Positions 7,948-15,316 of a stretch of 19,268 bases of DNA are shown one piece after another (the stretch's first letter is position 1; every line of letters begins with the position of its first letter). The notes beneath the pieces are model-generated. The model had not been told where the DNA came from and made no database searches. It was given only the letters and a program-made list of their open reading frames with translations. The stretch spans positions 1-19,268 of the forward strand of contig CAZYTO010000083.1 in the NCBI GenBank assembly GCA_964650405.1, given 5' to 3'. The stretch is from CAZYTO01 sp964650405. GTDB lineage: Bacteria > Acidobacteriota > Thermoanaerobaculia > Gp7-AA8. The position numbers and the translations under genes are program-made.

Positions 7948-10646
7948 GGCTGCGCGTTGTCTTTCCTTTGTCGTGCAGTCGCACAGAGTTCCAGGTTGTG
8001 TCTCACGATGGCTGCGTTGTGGTCATCATGGAGACGCTCGAAAGTAACGAGGGCCTTCCGATACCACTCCTCGGCTGCGTCGAAGTCGCGCCGCTCCTCG
8101 GCCACCCTGCCGAGTTGATAATGCGTGATCGATGCACCATGCTCGTTGCCGAGTCGCTCTTCAATCTCCAGCGACTTGCGATACCACTCCTCGGCAACTT
8201 CGAAGTCGCGCCGCTCCTCGGCCACCCTGCCGAGCTGGTGATAAGTGTTCGCAGCGCCACGCTCATCACCCAGCCGCTCTTTGATCTCCAGCGACTTGCG
8301 AAACCACTCCTCGGCCGCGTCGAAGTCGAGCCGCTCCTCGGCCATCCAGCCGCGTTGATGATAGGTGGTCGCAGCGCCGCGCTCATCACCCAGCCGCTCT
8401 TTGATCTCCAGCGACTTGCGAGACCACTCCTCGGCCGCGTCGAAGTCGCCGCGCTTCCCGGCCACCGTTCCGAGTTGGTGATACGTGCTCGCAGTGCCGC
8501 GCTCGTTACCCAGCCGCTCTTCAATCTCCAGCGACTTGCGATACCACTCCTCGGCTGCGTCGAAGTCGTCCCGGTCCGCGAGGAGCGGGCGGAGCTCTGC
8601 CGGAAGCCCTTCCTCGACATATCGCAACGTCGCGTAGAGCTTTCGTTCCACGGGATCGGAGCTGCCGGCCTGGGGCACGTAGCGCTCCAGCGCGGCCAGC
8701 AACGTCGGGGCGCTCTCCTTCCCGAGCCGCGGGAGGATGGTCCGCATCATGAGGGGGTGCCCTTCCAGCTCGTCGATGAGATCGGCCACGGCCTGATCGT
8801 GCCGGTCGAAGGCGATGCCCTGATCGGCGAGAATGGCCCGCGCCAGCTCCTGCCGCTCCTCCCCCTGCAGCCCGCCGAGGGGCACGCGCCAGCAGGCCTC
8901 CGTGCCGAGCCACTCCTCGCCGCTACGGCTCGTGAGCACCACGCGCGTCCCGCCGCCGCGCAACTCCCTGAGGAAATCGCTCAGCTCCTTCAGGTCCTCA
9001 GCAGGCATGGCGTCCGCACTCCGCTCGCCGCCCGCATCAGCGGTGCCGCTGACCGATTCGAAGTTGTCCCAGACGAGGAGTAAAGCCCGTTTCCGCAGGG
9101 TCTCGACGAGCGCAGGCCATTTCTTCTCGTCCGGCAGGGCCATGGCGTTCGTGCCGAAGAGGAGCTCCACCAGCCGGTTGCGGACGTAGTCGAACGAACG
9201 TACCTCGACGAACGACTGCCAGATCACCCCCTCCGGGAGTCCCTCGGTCTGCTGCAGCCACTCCAGGTAGCCGCGTGCCAGGGTGGTCTTGCCGATGCCG
9301 CCGAGACCGTGGATGAGCATCGCCGCCGGCGCGCGGCGACTGGCCCGCTCCAGCGAGAGGATGGCGCTGTCGCGACCAATCAGGCCGTACGGCGCCTCTG
9401 AGGCGCTGAGACGGGCTTCGTCGGGAATGCCTTCCGCACCAGCACCTGCCGCTCCCTCGGTTACGGCCTTCGACGCGAACGTCATCTCGAGCGGCTGCTG
9501 TTCGTAGAGCACCGGCACCAGCCAGTCCTGCAGCGCGAAACCGGGGCGGCGCTCGGGCCGGGCCAGGAGGGCCTGCCGCCCCGCCCGCACCGCCTCGGCC
9601 ACGTTCCCCGAGGCAAAGAGGCGCCGGTAGAACGCCGGGAGGAGCTCGCGCGCGGCGCTGACATAGAGCGAGTAGCCCATGGCTACGACGCTCCGCACGC
9701 CGGCCCGCAACAATGACGTGGCCACCGAGGCGAAGGCATCCTCGGCGTCCTCGCCAAGCATGGCCGACTGGCAGGCGTTGAGCACAGCGATGGGGATGCG
9801 GTGCTCCCGCAGCAGCTCGCTCAGGCGCCCGCCTTCGACCGGGTCCTCGCTTCCATCCTCCTTCTCGAAGATCAGCCGTCCCTGCGGCCCCTGCAGGCGG
9901 TCGCCGGCCATCGACGACGGACCGCGTCCGCAGCCGCCATGGCCATCGAAGTGGACGATGTGGTACGCGCCCGGATGCGCACGCAGCTCCTCGCGCAGAT
10001 TCTCGAACGTGGGCGGCCGCAGCAGCTTCACCGAGGCCGGTAGCGACTGCGAACGGATCAGCTCCACCAGCGGGCGGGAGATGCTGCGGTAGGCCACGTC
10101 GCGGTCATACGGCCGGGCCGTGACGAGGAGGATACCGATCCGTTCCTGCGACAGACCGGGGTGGGGCTCCGGCGGATCGCCGACGTCGTTCAACTGCCGC
10201 TCGATCCGGCAGTGGTGGGCCAGGTCGCCGATGAGCGGGTCGCGCAGGGCCTCCCACGGCCAGGCCAGCACCCGTGCGTCGTCGCTCGATACGCCGAGCT
10301 GCAATTCCGCGTGCCCGGCGCGGGTGGCATCGCGGTAGTAATCGCGGGCCTGACCCTCGCCGAAGAGCGCCTCGAACGCCTCCCTCCCCCACGCCCGCAA
10401 CGCATCGAGCACGCGCTCCGCCCGCTGCGCATTGGGGCCGAACGGATAGTCAAGGTAGCTCTCCAGGTACCAGGTCAGCTCTTCGCCGAGGCGAAGGTTC
10501 GTCTCCCCAAGGCGGCGGGAAAGCGGATCGTCCACGTCCACTGCGGGCGCCGCCTTCACGCCGTCGGTGCGTAAACGTTCCACCTGGAACCGGTACTGCC
10601 CTTCGCTCTCGTCCTCCGGCTGGTGCCGGATCACCAGTCGGTACAT
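7944..10646 (-). CDS. CHAT protease - STAND (NB-ARC-like) NTPase - TPR protein
   Basis: This 900-aa protein combines a caspase-like protease, a signal-transduction NTPase and a repeat sensor. The CHAT domain (about 110-380) has its catalytic dyad: His236 in HFDGHG and Cys292 in VLNACQSA. The NTPase (about 417-640) has Walker A GLGGIGKTT (Lys453), Walker B LLLVWD (Asp527), an arginine-bearing TSR motif (about 572-574) and a GLPL-like GHPL (about 629-632). Five 40-aa TPRs of kinesin-light-chain type follow (694-886). There is no membrane segment. The ATG at 10646 is preferred over the GTG at 10658 because GGAG lies 6 nt before it. Known relatives are STAND and CHAT proteins used in bacterial conflict and programmed-death systems. 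The spacer between NTPase and TPRs is unusually short. The downstream hydrolase is translationally coupled. Confidence 0.93.
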   Translation of the reverse strand: MYRLVIRHQPEDESEGQYRFQVERLRTDGVKAAPAVDVDDPLSRRLGETNLRLGEELTWYLESYLDYPFGPNAQRAERVLDALRAWGREAFEALFGEGQARDYYRDATRAGHAELQLGVSSDDARVLAWPWEALRDPLIGDLAHHCRIERQLNDVGDPPEPHPGLSQERIGILLVTARPYDRDVAYRSISRPLVELIRSQSLPASVKLLRPPTFENLREELRAHPGAYHIVHFDGHGGCGRGPSSMAGDRLQGPQGRLIFEKEDGSEDPVEGGRLSELLREHRIPIAVLNACQSAMLGEDAEDAFASVATSLLRAGVRSVVAMGYSLYVSAARELLPAFYRRLFASGNVAEAVRAGRQALLARPERRPGFALQDWLVPVLYEQQPLEMTFASKAVTEGAAGAGAEGIPDEARLSASEAPYGLIGRDSAILSLERASRRAPAAMLIHGLGGIGKTTLARGYLEWLQQTEGLPEGVIWQSFVEVRSFDYVRNRLVELLFGTNAMALPDEKKWPALVETLRKRALLLVWDNFESVSGTADAGGERSADAMPAEDLKELSDFLRELRGGGTRVVLTSRSGEEWLGTEACWRVPLGGLQGEERQELARAILADQGIAFDRHDQAVADLIDELEGHPLMMRTILPRLGKESAPTLLAALERYVPQAGSSDPVERKLYATLRYVEEGLPAELRPLLADRDDFDAAEEWYRKSLEIEERLGNERGTASTYHQLGTVAGKRGDFDAAEEWSRKSLEIKERLGDERGAATTYHQRGWMAEERLDFDAAEEWFRKSLEIKERLGDERGAANTYHQLGRVAEERRDFEVAEEWYRKSLEIEERLGNEHGASITHYQLGRVAEERRDFDAAEEWYRKALVTFERLHDDHNAAIVRHNLELCATARQRKDNAQP
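8061..8580. repeat. 120-bp tandem coding repeat (TPR units), four full copies plus a partial one
   Basis: Units at 8061-8180, 8181-8300, 8301-8420 and 8421-8540, with a fifth breaking off at about 8580, encode the 40-aa TPRs of the CHAT protein. By eye, units 8181-8300 and 8301-8420 differ at about 13 of 120 bases, and the last 39 bases are identical. Such conservation at DNA level points to recent amplification or gene conversion. Confidence 0.9.
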
Positions 10647-10799
10647 GTCACGCTCCACGTCGAGGTCATGGGACTCCGATCCGGACGCCTAACAGTTCGC
10701 GGACACGCCTCGCTACCAACGAAGCGCGCGTTGTTGTTGACGACCCTGACCTAGGGGTGACGTGGCGGGCGGTTTTCCTACCCTGCTCTGGCGCGGTCG

Positions 10800-11636
10800 C
10801 TACGTCCGCGTCGCCGCTCGCTCGCTCAGGGCCAGGTCGAGGCGCAGCTCCGAGAGGTCGCCGGCGAAGTCCGTGGCCATCTGGTAGCGCTGGTGGACGG
10901 CCTTGCGGAGGGCGCGCTCGAGGATACGGTGCAGCGAGCGCGGGAGGTGCTCGGGCACGAGGAGCGGATCGGCTTCGACGATGGCGGCCAGCAGGTCGAG
11001 GGTCGCTTCGCCGTGGAAGGGCGGATAGCCGGTCACCATCTCGAATAGCATGACGCCGAGGGAGAAGAGATCGGAACGGGAATCGATGATCTCCTCGCCG
11101 CGCACCTGTTCGGGTGAGAGATACTGCAGCGTGCCGATGACCGCACCGGGCTGGCGGAGCGGATCGCGCGGCGCGCGCGGATGGTTGAGGGTGGCCACGC
11201 CGAAGTCGAGCACCTTCACGTGCCCGTCGCGGCGCAGCATGACGTTCTCCGGCTTCACGTCACCGTGGACGATCCAGGCCTCGTGCGCGGCGGCCAGGGC
11301 GCGGGCCACGGCGATGGCCACATCGAGCGCGTCGGCGACCGGCATGGGTCCCAACTCCAGCAGCTTGCGCAGCGACGTCCCTTCGACGTACTCCGTCACC
11401 AGGTAGGCCACGCCGTCGACGTCGCCGAAGTCGAGGAGGGTGACGATGTTCGGGTGCATGAGCATCGAGGAGCAGTGCGCCTCGCGCTTCAGCGATTCGG
11501 CCCCCTCGGCGTCGCGCACGAGCTTGATGGCCACCTTCCGCCGCAGCCGCGTGTCTTCGGCCAGGTACACGTCACCCGCTCCGCCCGTTCCGAGATTGCG
11601 GAGAACCCGGTACTGACCCACACGCAAGACGTTCAT
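10800..11636 (-). CDS. Soluble serine/threonine protein kinase (PknB-like catalytic domain only)
   Basis: This 278-aa protein is a bare Hanks-type kinase domain. Visible motifs are the glycine loop LGTGGAGDVY (about 16-24), VAIK (Lys38), the alpha-C glutamate Glu52, the catalytic loop HGDVKPEN (Asp126, Lys128, Asn131), DFG (Asp144) and the activation segment GTLQYLSPEQ (SPE 174-176). The usual HRD is HGD, so the arginine that normally contacts a phosphorylated activation loop is missing; such non-RD kinases need not be loop-activated. There is no transmembrane helix or PASTA/TPR sensor, so the enzyme is cytoplasmic and needs a partner for input. It lies 153 nt upstream of the CHAT-NTPase gene on the same strand, and phosphorylation of that protein is a reasonable inference. 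The ATG at 11636 has no Shine-Dalgarno sequence. Confidence 0.92.
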   Translation of the reverse strand: MNVLRVGQYRVLRNLGTGGAGDVYLAEDTRLRRKVAIKLVRDAEGAESLKREAHCSSMLMHPNIVTLLDFGDVDGVAYLVTEYVEGTSLRKLLELGPMPVADALDVAIAVARALAAAHEAWIVHGDVKPENVMLRRDGHVKVLDFGVATLNHPRAPRDPLRQPGAVIGTLQYLSPEQVRGEEIIDSRSDLFSLGVMLFEMVTGYPPFHGEATLDLLAAIVEADPLLVPEHLPRSLHRILERALRKAVHQRYQMATDFAGDLSELRLDLALSERAATRT

Positions 11637-11654
11637 GCGCCGGCTGACGGCGCG

Positions 11655-11663
11655 TGTGTATCA
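11655..11663 (-). promoter_or_regulatory. Weak extended -10-like element before the Ser/Thr kinase
   Basis: On the minus strand TGA-TACACA ends 18 nt before the ATG at 11636. It fits the pattern of the other near-leaderless starts here, but no -35 is visible. Confidence 0.25.
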
Positions 11664-11703
11664 CCGTTGCGGGCAAGGCTGCGTGAGGCAGATCACCCCT
11701 TTT

Positions 11704-11875
11704 GAAGGGCGAAGGGCGAAGGAGGAAGGGCGCAAGGACCTTCGTGCCGAGCTGAACCGGCTGGCGACCGGCTAGTGAACGGGGGTTAGCGTGTTACCCA
11801 TCCTTCCGGTTTATCTGTCACCCATCCGCCCGGTTCATACTTCCTTCGCCCTTCATCCTTCGCCCTTCGCCCTTC
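11704..11875. repeat. Inverted GAAGGGC-heptad runs enclosing a 24-bp direct repeat
   Basis: A perfect 20-bp inverted repeat built of GAAGGGC heptads (11704-11723 and 11856-11875) encloses 132 bp. Inside, two imperfect 22-bp direct copies with an ACCCATCC..CCGGTT core lie at 11793-11814 and 11817-11838, period 24. The heptad run continues a little beyond 11875. This occupies most of the 284-bp divergent spacer between the kinase and tolQ; I see no gene in it. Confidence 0.7.
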
Positions 11876-11905
11876 ATGCTCGCCCTTCCTGCCGCGCCGT
11901 TCGTT

Positions 11906-11914
11906 TGCTATATA
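11906..11914 (+). promoter_or_regulatory. Extended -10 element of the tol-pal operon
   Basis: TGC-TATATA places transcription initiation at about 11920-11921, which is the GTG codon chosen as the tolQ start. This implies a leaderless mRNA. The -35 position (TTCCTG, 11886-11891, 17-nt spacing) is poor. Confidence 0.45.
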
Positions 11915-11920
11915 CCTTCA

Positions 11921-12577
11921 GTGCAACTCTGGACGGCGTTTCAGCATACGGGGTGGGTGGGCAAGTCCGTCCTCGCCGTGCTCCTTCTCTTTTCCATCGG
12001 CTCCTGGGGCGTGATGATGGTCGTGGGGCAGCGCTTCCGCGCGGCCGGCGATGCGTCGCGACGCTTCATGGGTGCTTTCCGCCGGGCCAAGCGCCTGGCC
12101 GACGTGCAGGCCGCGACGGCGCCGAACACGCGCTCGCCGCTGGTCGGCCTCTTCAAAGCCGGCTACGCCGAGATCGAGGCGCAGATCTCCCATGCCACAG
12201 GTGGCGCGAAGATCAGCTCGCTGGACAGCGTGGAGCGCTCGCTGCTGCGCGCCTCACGCATCGAGTCGGCGCGTCTGTCGCAGTACGTCCCCTTCCTGGC
12301 CGCGTGCGCCTCGGCCACGCCGTTCATCGGGCTCTTCGGCACCGTGTGGGGGATCATCGAGGCCTTCGCCACGATCGGTTTGACGCAGACGACGTCGATC
12401 ACCACCGTCGCTCCCGGCATCAGCGAAGCGCTGATCAACACGGCCGCGGGCCTCTTTGCAGCCGTGCCGGCCCTCCTCGCGTATAACTACTTTGTCCAGC
12501 GCCTGCGCATGGCGCGCGGCGAGATGGAGGATTTCACGCTGGAGTTTCTGAATCTGACCGAACGGAATTTCCTGTGA
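11921..12577 (+). CDS. tolQ: TolQ/ExbB/MotA family proton channel subunit
   Basis: This 218-aa inner-membrane protein forms, with TolR, the proton-motive-force-driven motor of the Tol-Pal machine. TM1 is at about residues 11-32 (GKSVLAVLLLFSIGSWGVMMV), followed by a long cytoplasmic loop. The MotA/ExbB core then has two helices, around YVPFLAACASATPFIGLFGTVWGIIEAF and ALINTAAGLFAAVPALLAYNYFV, which carry the conserved polar Thr residues of the channel. The frame is open upstream to an ATG at 11876, but those 15 codons overlap the heptad repeat and the -10 box. The GTG at 11921 gives MQLWTAFQHTGW, a normal TolQ N-terminus. The gene order after it identifies it as TolQ and not ExbB. Confidence 0.92.
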   Translation: MQLWTAFQHTGWVGKSVLAVLLLFSIGSWGVMMVVGQRFRAAGDASRRFMGAFRRAKRLADVQAATAPNTRSPLVGLFKAGYAEIEAQISHATGGAKISSLDSVERSLLRASRIESARLSQYVPFLAACASATPFIGLFGTVWGIIEAFATIGLTQTTSITTVAPGISEALINTAAGLFAAVPALLAYNYFVQRLRMARGEMEDFTLEFLNLTERNFL

Positions 12578-12625
12578 ACGAACGCCGGTGCCGCACCCCG
12601 TGCACGTTTCCGCCACATTCCTCCC

Positions 12626-12644
12626 GCATCATCAATGGTGATGC
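12626..12644 (+). other. Small hairpin in the tolQ-tolR spacer
   Basis: GCATCA/TGATGC, extendable by one wobble and one GC pair, folds over an AAT loop. No T tract follows. It might tune the tolQ:tolR ratio or mark an mRNA processing site, but there is no direct evidence. Confidence 0.35.
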
Positions 12645-12698
12645 AGTTGCATCGCTTTCTCGTGACCTGAACCTATCGTCATCCGTCTAAAGGCCAGC

Positions 12699-13136
12699 AT
12701 GGCGTTTCGCTTCGACCACAGCGACGACTTCGGGGACATGGCGGACATCAACGTCACGCCCCTGGTCGACGTCATGCTCGTGCTGCTGGTGATCTTCATG
12801 GTCACTGCGCCGATGCTGACGCAGGGACTGACGGTGGCCCTGCCGGCCGCGGAGGGCAAGAGCTTCGAGATGGCCTCGGACAATCCCTCGAAGATCCAGG
12901 TCACGTCGAGCGGCGCCGTCTACCTCGACGGCATCGCCGTGGGCTCGCGCAACCTGGAGCAGACGCTCGGGCCGATGCTGCGGGCACGCCGCGTGCGTCG
13001 GGCCCTGCTCGAAGCGGACAAGAGCGTGCCGTACGGGAAGGTGATCGGGGTGCTCGACGTCATGAACCACGCCGGGGTGGAACAGCTCGGCATGGTCACG
13101 CAACCGAAGGAGACGAATGCGCGATCGCGTCGCTGA
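12699..13136 (+). CDS. tolR: TolR/ExbD family motor subunit
   Basis: This 145-aa protein has a short cytoplasmic N-terminus, one TM helix (about 22-42, LVDVMLVLLVIFMVTAPML) and a periplasmic domain. Asp24 in VTPLVDVMLVLL is the proton-conducting residue (Asp23 in E. coli TolR). It partners TolQ to energise TolA/TonB. The 121-bp gap after tolQ is the largest inside the operon and holds a small hairpin. The ATG at 12699 lacks a clear Shine-Dalgarno but is the only start that keeps the cytoplasmic segment. The 3' end overlaps the next gene by 20 nt. Confidence 0.93.
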   Translation: MAFRFDHSDDFGDMADINVTPLVDVMLVLLVIFMVTAPMLTQGLTVALPAAEGKSFEMASDNPSKIQVTSSGAVYLDGIAVGSRNLEQTLGPMLRARRVRRALLEADKSVPYGKVIGVLDVMNHAGVEQLGMVTQPKETNARSRR

Positions 13137-13884
13137 GGTCCTGGCCGAGCGTGCCACGCTCGATCGCGGCGCCGCCGCCGGCCTTGCTCTCTCCGTCGCC
13201 CTGCACGCCGGCTTCACCGCTGCGATCATCTATGCCGCCCTGCATCGCCCGGCGCCGCCCCCGGCGAACGTGCTCACCATCAAGTTCGCCCCGCCGGCGG
13301 CTGTACCACAGCCCCTGACGCCGGCCATGCCCGCCCCTGCTCCGGCGCCGGTGGTCCCGAAAGCGAAGCCCATCGCACCGCCCGTCACGCCGCCCATCAC
13401 GCCGCCGAAGGCGGTCGAGAAGCCCGTGCCGGTACCGGTGAAGAACACCGCCCCGCCTGACGCCTTCGGCCGCTCCAACAAGAAGCCGGCCGAGGTGCCG
13501 GTACCGCAGACGCGGCCCGTAACGCCCGCTCCGGCGACTCCCCAGGCCGGCAGCGCGGCACTCGGCGTGGCCGGCATCGCACCGGGAACCTCGGGCGTTA
13601 CCGGCCTCGAAGGCGGTGACTTCCCGTACACGATCTACATCGACCGGATGCGAAACCTCATCGGGACGCACTGGTACCGGCCGCAGGGAGCCTCGGCGAC
13701 GACGACTGTCCATTTCACGATCAACCGCGACGGAACGATCCGGGACGTGACGCTCGAGACACCGAGCGGCGAGGGCACGTTCGACCGCGCCGCCCAGCGT
13801 GCGGTGATCGAGTCCTCACCTCTGCCGCCGCTGCCGTTCGCCTATACCGGCAACTATCTCGGAGTCCACCTGACCTTTCGATGA
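13117..13884 (+). CDS. TonB/TolA-like energy transducer with C-terminal TonB domain
   Basis: This 255-aa protein has one N-terminal TM helix (about 20-42) and a Pro/Ala/Val/Lys-rich periplasm-spanning linker (about 45-150) with PxPxP and KP repeats. The C-terminal domain of about 90 residues has the TonB/TolA family pattern: TIYIDRMRNLIGTHWYRP, then VHFTINRDGTIRDVTLETPSGEGTFDRAAQRAV and a closing SSPLPPLP. It fills the tolA slot and probably transmits TolQR motion to TolB/Pal at the outer membrane. Sequence alone does not separate TolA from TonB; the position argues for the TolA role. A Shine-Dalgarno AAGGAG lies 5 nt before the ATG, inside the end of tolR. Its stop overlaps the next start as ATGA. 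Confidence 0.88.
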   Translation: MRDRVAEVLAERATLDRGAAAGLALSVALHAGFTAAIIYAALHRPAPPPANVLTIKFAPPAAVPQPLTPAMPAPAPAPVVPKAKPIAPPVTPPITPPKAVEKPVPVPVKNTAPPDAFGRSNKKPAEVPVPQTRPVTPAPATPQAGSAALGVAGIAPGTSGVTGLEGGDFPYTIYIDRMRNLIGTHWYRPQGASATTTVHFTINRDGTIRDVTLETPSGEGTFDRAAQRAVIESSPLPPLPFAYTGNYLGVHLTFR

Positions 13885-15308
13885 ACTCGATGAACGACAT
13901 GATGAATGTACTTGTGACTATCCGGCGGGCAGCGAGCGGCGAGCGGCGAGCGGGAAAATCCGCTTCGCGCGTCCGCAACGTTCCTGCGCGCCATTCGCCG
14001 TCAACCGCTCGTGCAGCAACGCTCGTCGTCGCGGCGTTGCTCTCCCTGTACTCCCTTTCCGCGTTCGGGCAGGGGGAGATCAAGACGAACATTGATCCGA
14101 CCCAGGGACTGCAGATCCTGCGCATCGCCATCCCCTCCCCCACCCTCGGACCGTCGAGCGCCGAGGTCGGGGCACAGACGGCGACGTTCGAGGTGGTCAA
14201 TCCCAATTTCTTCGCACCGCTCACGCGCGACGTGGCTGCTTCCGGCGTCTTCGCCATCGCGCCGCTCCCGCCGAACGTGAACGTCAACGAGCCCGACCTG
14301 ATCAAGACGGCCAATGCCCAGCTCCTGCTGAAGCTGAACGTCTTCATGCTCGGCCAGGACTACGTCGTCGAGGCGCGGATGGTGGACGCGAACAACGCCA
14401 TCGCCTACGGCAAGCGCTACCGCGGCCAGGTAGGTGCGCTCTCGCGCATCGCCCACACCGTTGCCAACGACATGGTGCGGGCCATGAACGGCAAGCCGGG
14501 CATCTTCCTCTCGCAGATCGCCTATGCCTCCAACCGCACCGGCGCGTTCGAGATCTGGCTGATGGACTGGGACGGTTCCAACCAGCACCAGATCACCCGC
14601 CACGGCAACCTGTCCATCCTCCCGAGCTGGTCGGCCGACAACGAGCGCATGGTCTACACGTCGTTCATCACCTCGGCGGGCGCGAGCAACATGTACATCA
14701 TCAACCGGCACGGCGGAGAGCGCATCAAGGTCAACACAAACCTCGGTCTCAACACCTCGGCCACGTTCTCGCCCAACTCGAACGACATCGCCTTCGTCGG
14801 CTCGGTGCGCGGCAATCCCGACATCTACGTGATCAAGGACGACTCGACCAACCTGCGCCGCCTGACCACGGACGACACGATCGAATCGACGCCGGAGTGG
14901 AGCCCGACCGGGCGGCAGATCTCGTTCACCTCCGGCCGCAGCGGCACGCCGCAGATCTACGTCATGGACGCCGAGGGGACGAACGTGCGCCGGATCTCCT
15001 TCGAGGGAGAGTGGAACGACGACGCCACCTGGGCGCCGGACGGCGTGCAACTCGCGTATACGTCGAGAGTCAACGGCCGTTTCCAGCTCCGCATCATGAA
15101 CCTGCAGTCGAAGGAAAGCCGCGTCCTGGCGGGCGAAGGCTCGAACGAACAGCCGACGTGGTCGCCGGACGGCAAGTGGATCGCCTTCCAGTCGAACCGC
15201 AGCGGAAAGTGGCAGGTCTACAAGATGCGCGTGGACGGCACGGACCTCCTGCAGCTCACCTTCGACGGCGAGAACAAGGATCCCGACTGGTCGAAGAAAG
15301 CTGAATAA
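13881..15308 (+). CDS. tolB: TolB periplasmic beta-propeller of the Tol-Pal system
   Basis: This 475-aa protein has an N-terminal TolB_N domain (about 70-195) followed by a six-bladed PD40/WD40-like propeller (about 205-470). The blades show repeated signatures such as IAYASNRTGAFEIWLMDWDG, PEWSPTGRQISFTSGRSGTP and PTWSPDGKWIAFQSNRSGKW. TolB docks Pal and TolA in the periplasm. The ATG at 13881 overlaps the previous stop (ATGA). The export signal is odd: the hydrophobic core (TLVVAALLSLYSLSAFG, about 48-64) starts only after a basic stretch of some 47 residues that includes an in-frame GCGAGCG triple heptad repeat at 13932-13952. A downstream start cannot be excluded, but no good ATG or GTG lies close to the hydrophobic core. 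Confidence 0.93.
   Translation: MNSMNDMMNVLVTIRRAASGERRAGKSASRVRNVPARHSPSTARAATLVVAALLSLYSLSAFGQGEIKTNIDPTQGLQILRIAIPSPTLGPSSAEVGAQTATFEVVNPNFFAPLTRDVAASGVFAIAPLPPNVNVNEPDLIKTANAQLLLKLNVFMLGQDYVVEARMVDANNAIAYGKRYRGQVGALSRIAHTVANDMVRAMNGKPGIFLSQIAYASNRTGAFEIWLMDWDGSNQHQITRHGNLSILPSWSADNERMVYTSFITSAGASNMYIINRHGGERIKVNTNLGLNTSATFSPNSNDIAFVGSVRGNPDIYVIKDDSTNLRRLTTDDTIESTPEWSPTGRQISFTSGRSGTPQIYVMDAEGTNVRRISFEGEWNDDATWAPDGVQLAYTSRVNGRFQLRIMNLQSKESRVLAGEGSNEQPTWSPDGKWIAFQSNRSGKWQVYKMRVDGTDLLQLTFDGENKDPDWSKKAE
13932..13952. repeat. Three tandem GCGAGCG heptads inside the 5' end of tolB
   Basis: Copies at 13932-13938, 13939-13945 and 13946-13952 are perfect. The same heptad occurs in reverse orientation in the spacer at 18352-18379. 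Confidence 0.85.
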
Positions 15309-15316
15309 ATACCGAG

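Noticed and set aside
8061..8580. Possible CRISPR-like array
   Set aside because: The period is 120 bp with similarity along the whole unit and no distinct spacers. The frame encodes TPRs, so it is a coding tandem repeat.
7968..9083. 371-codon plus-strand frame with repeated PLLGRVEV-type units
   Set aside because: The repeats are the antisense image of the TPR coding repeats of the CHAT protein. No start signal or family supports it.
11876..11920. ATG at 11876 as the tolQ start
   Set aside because: The extra 15 codons are read through the heptad repeat and the TATATA box, have no Shine-Dalgarno, and are not typical of TolQ N-termini. The GTG at 11921 fits better.
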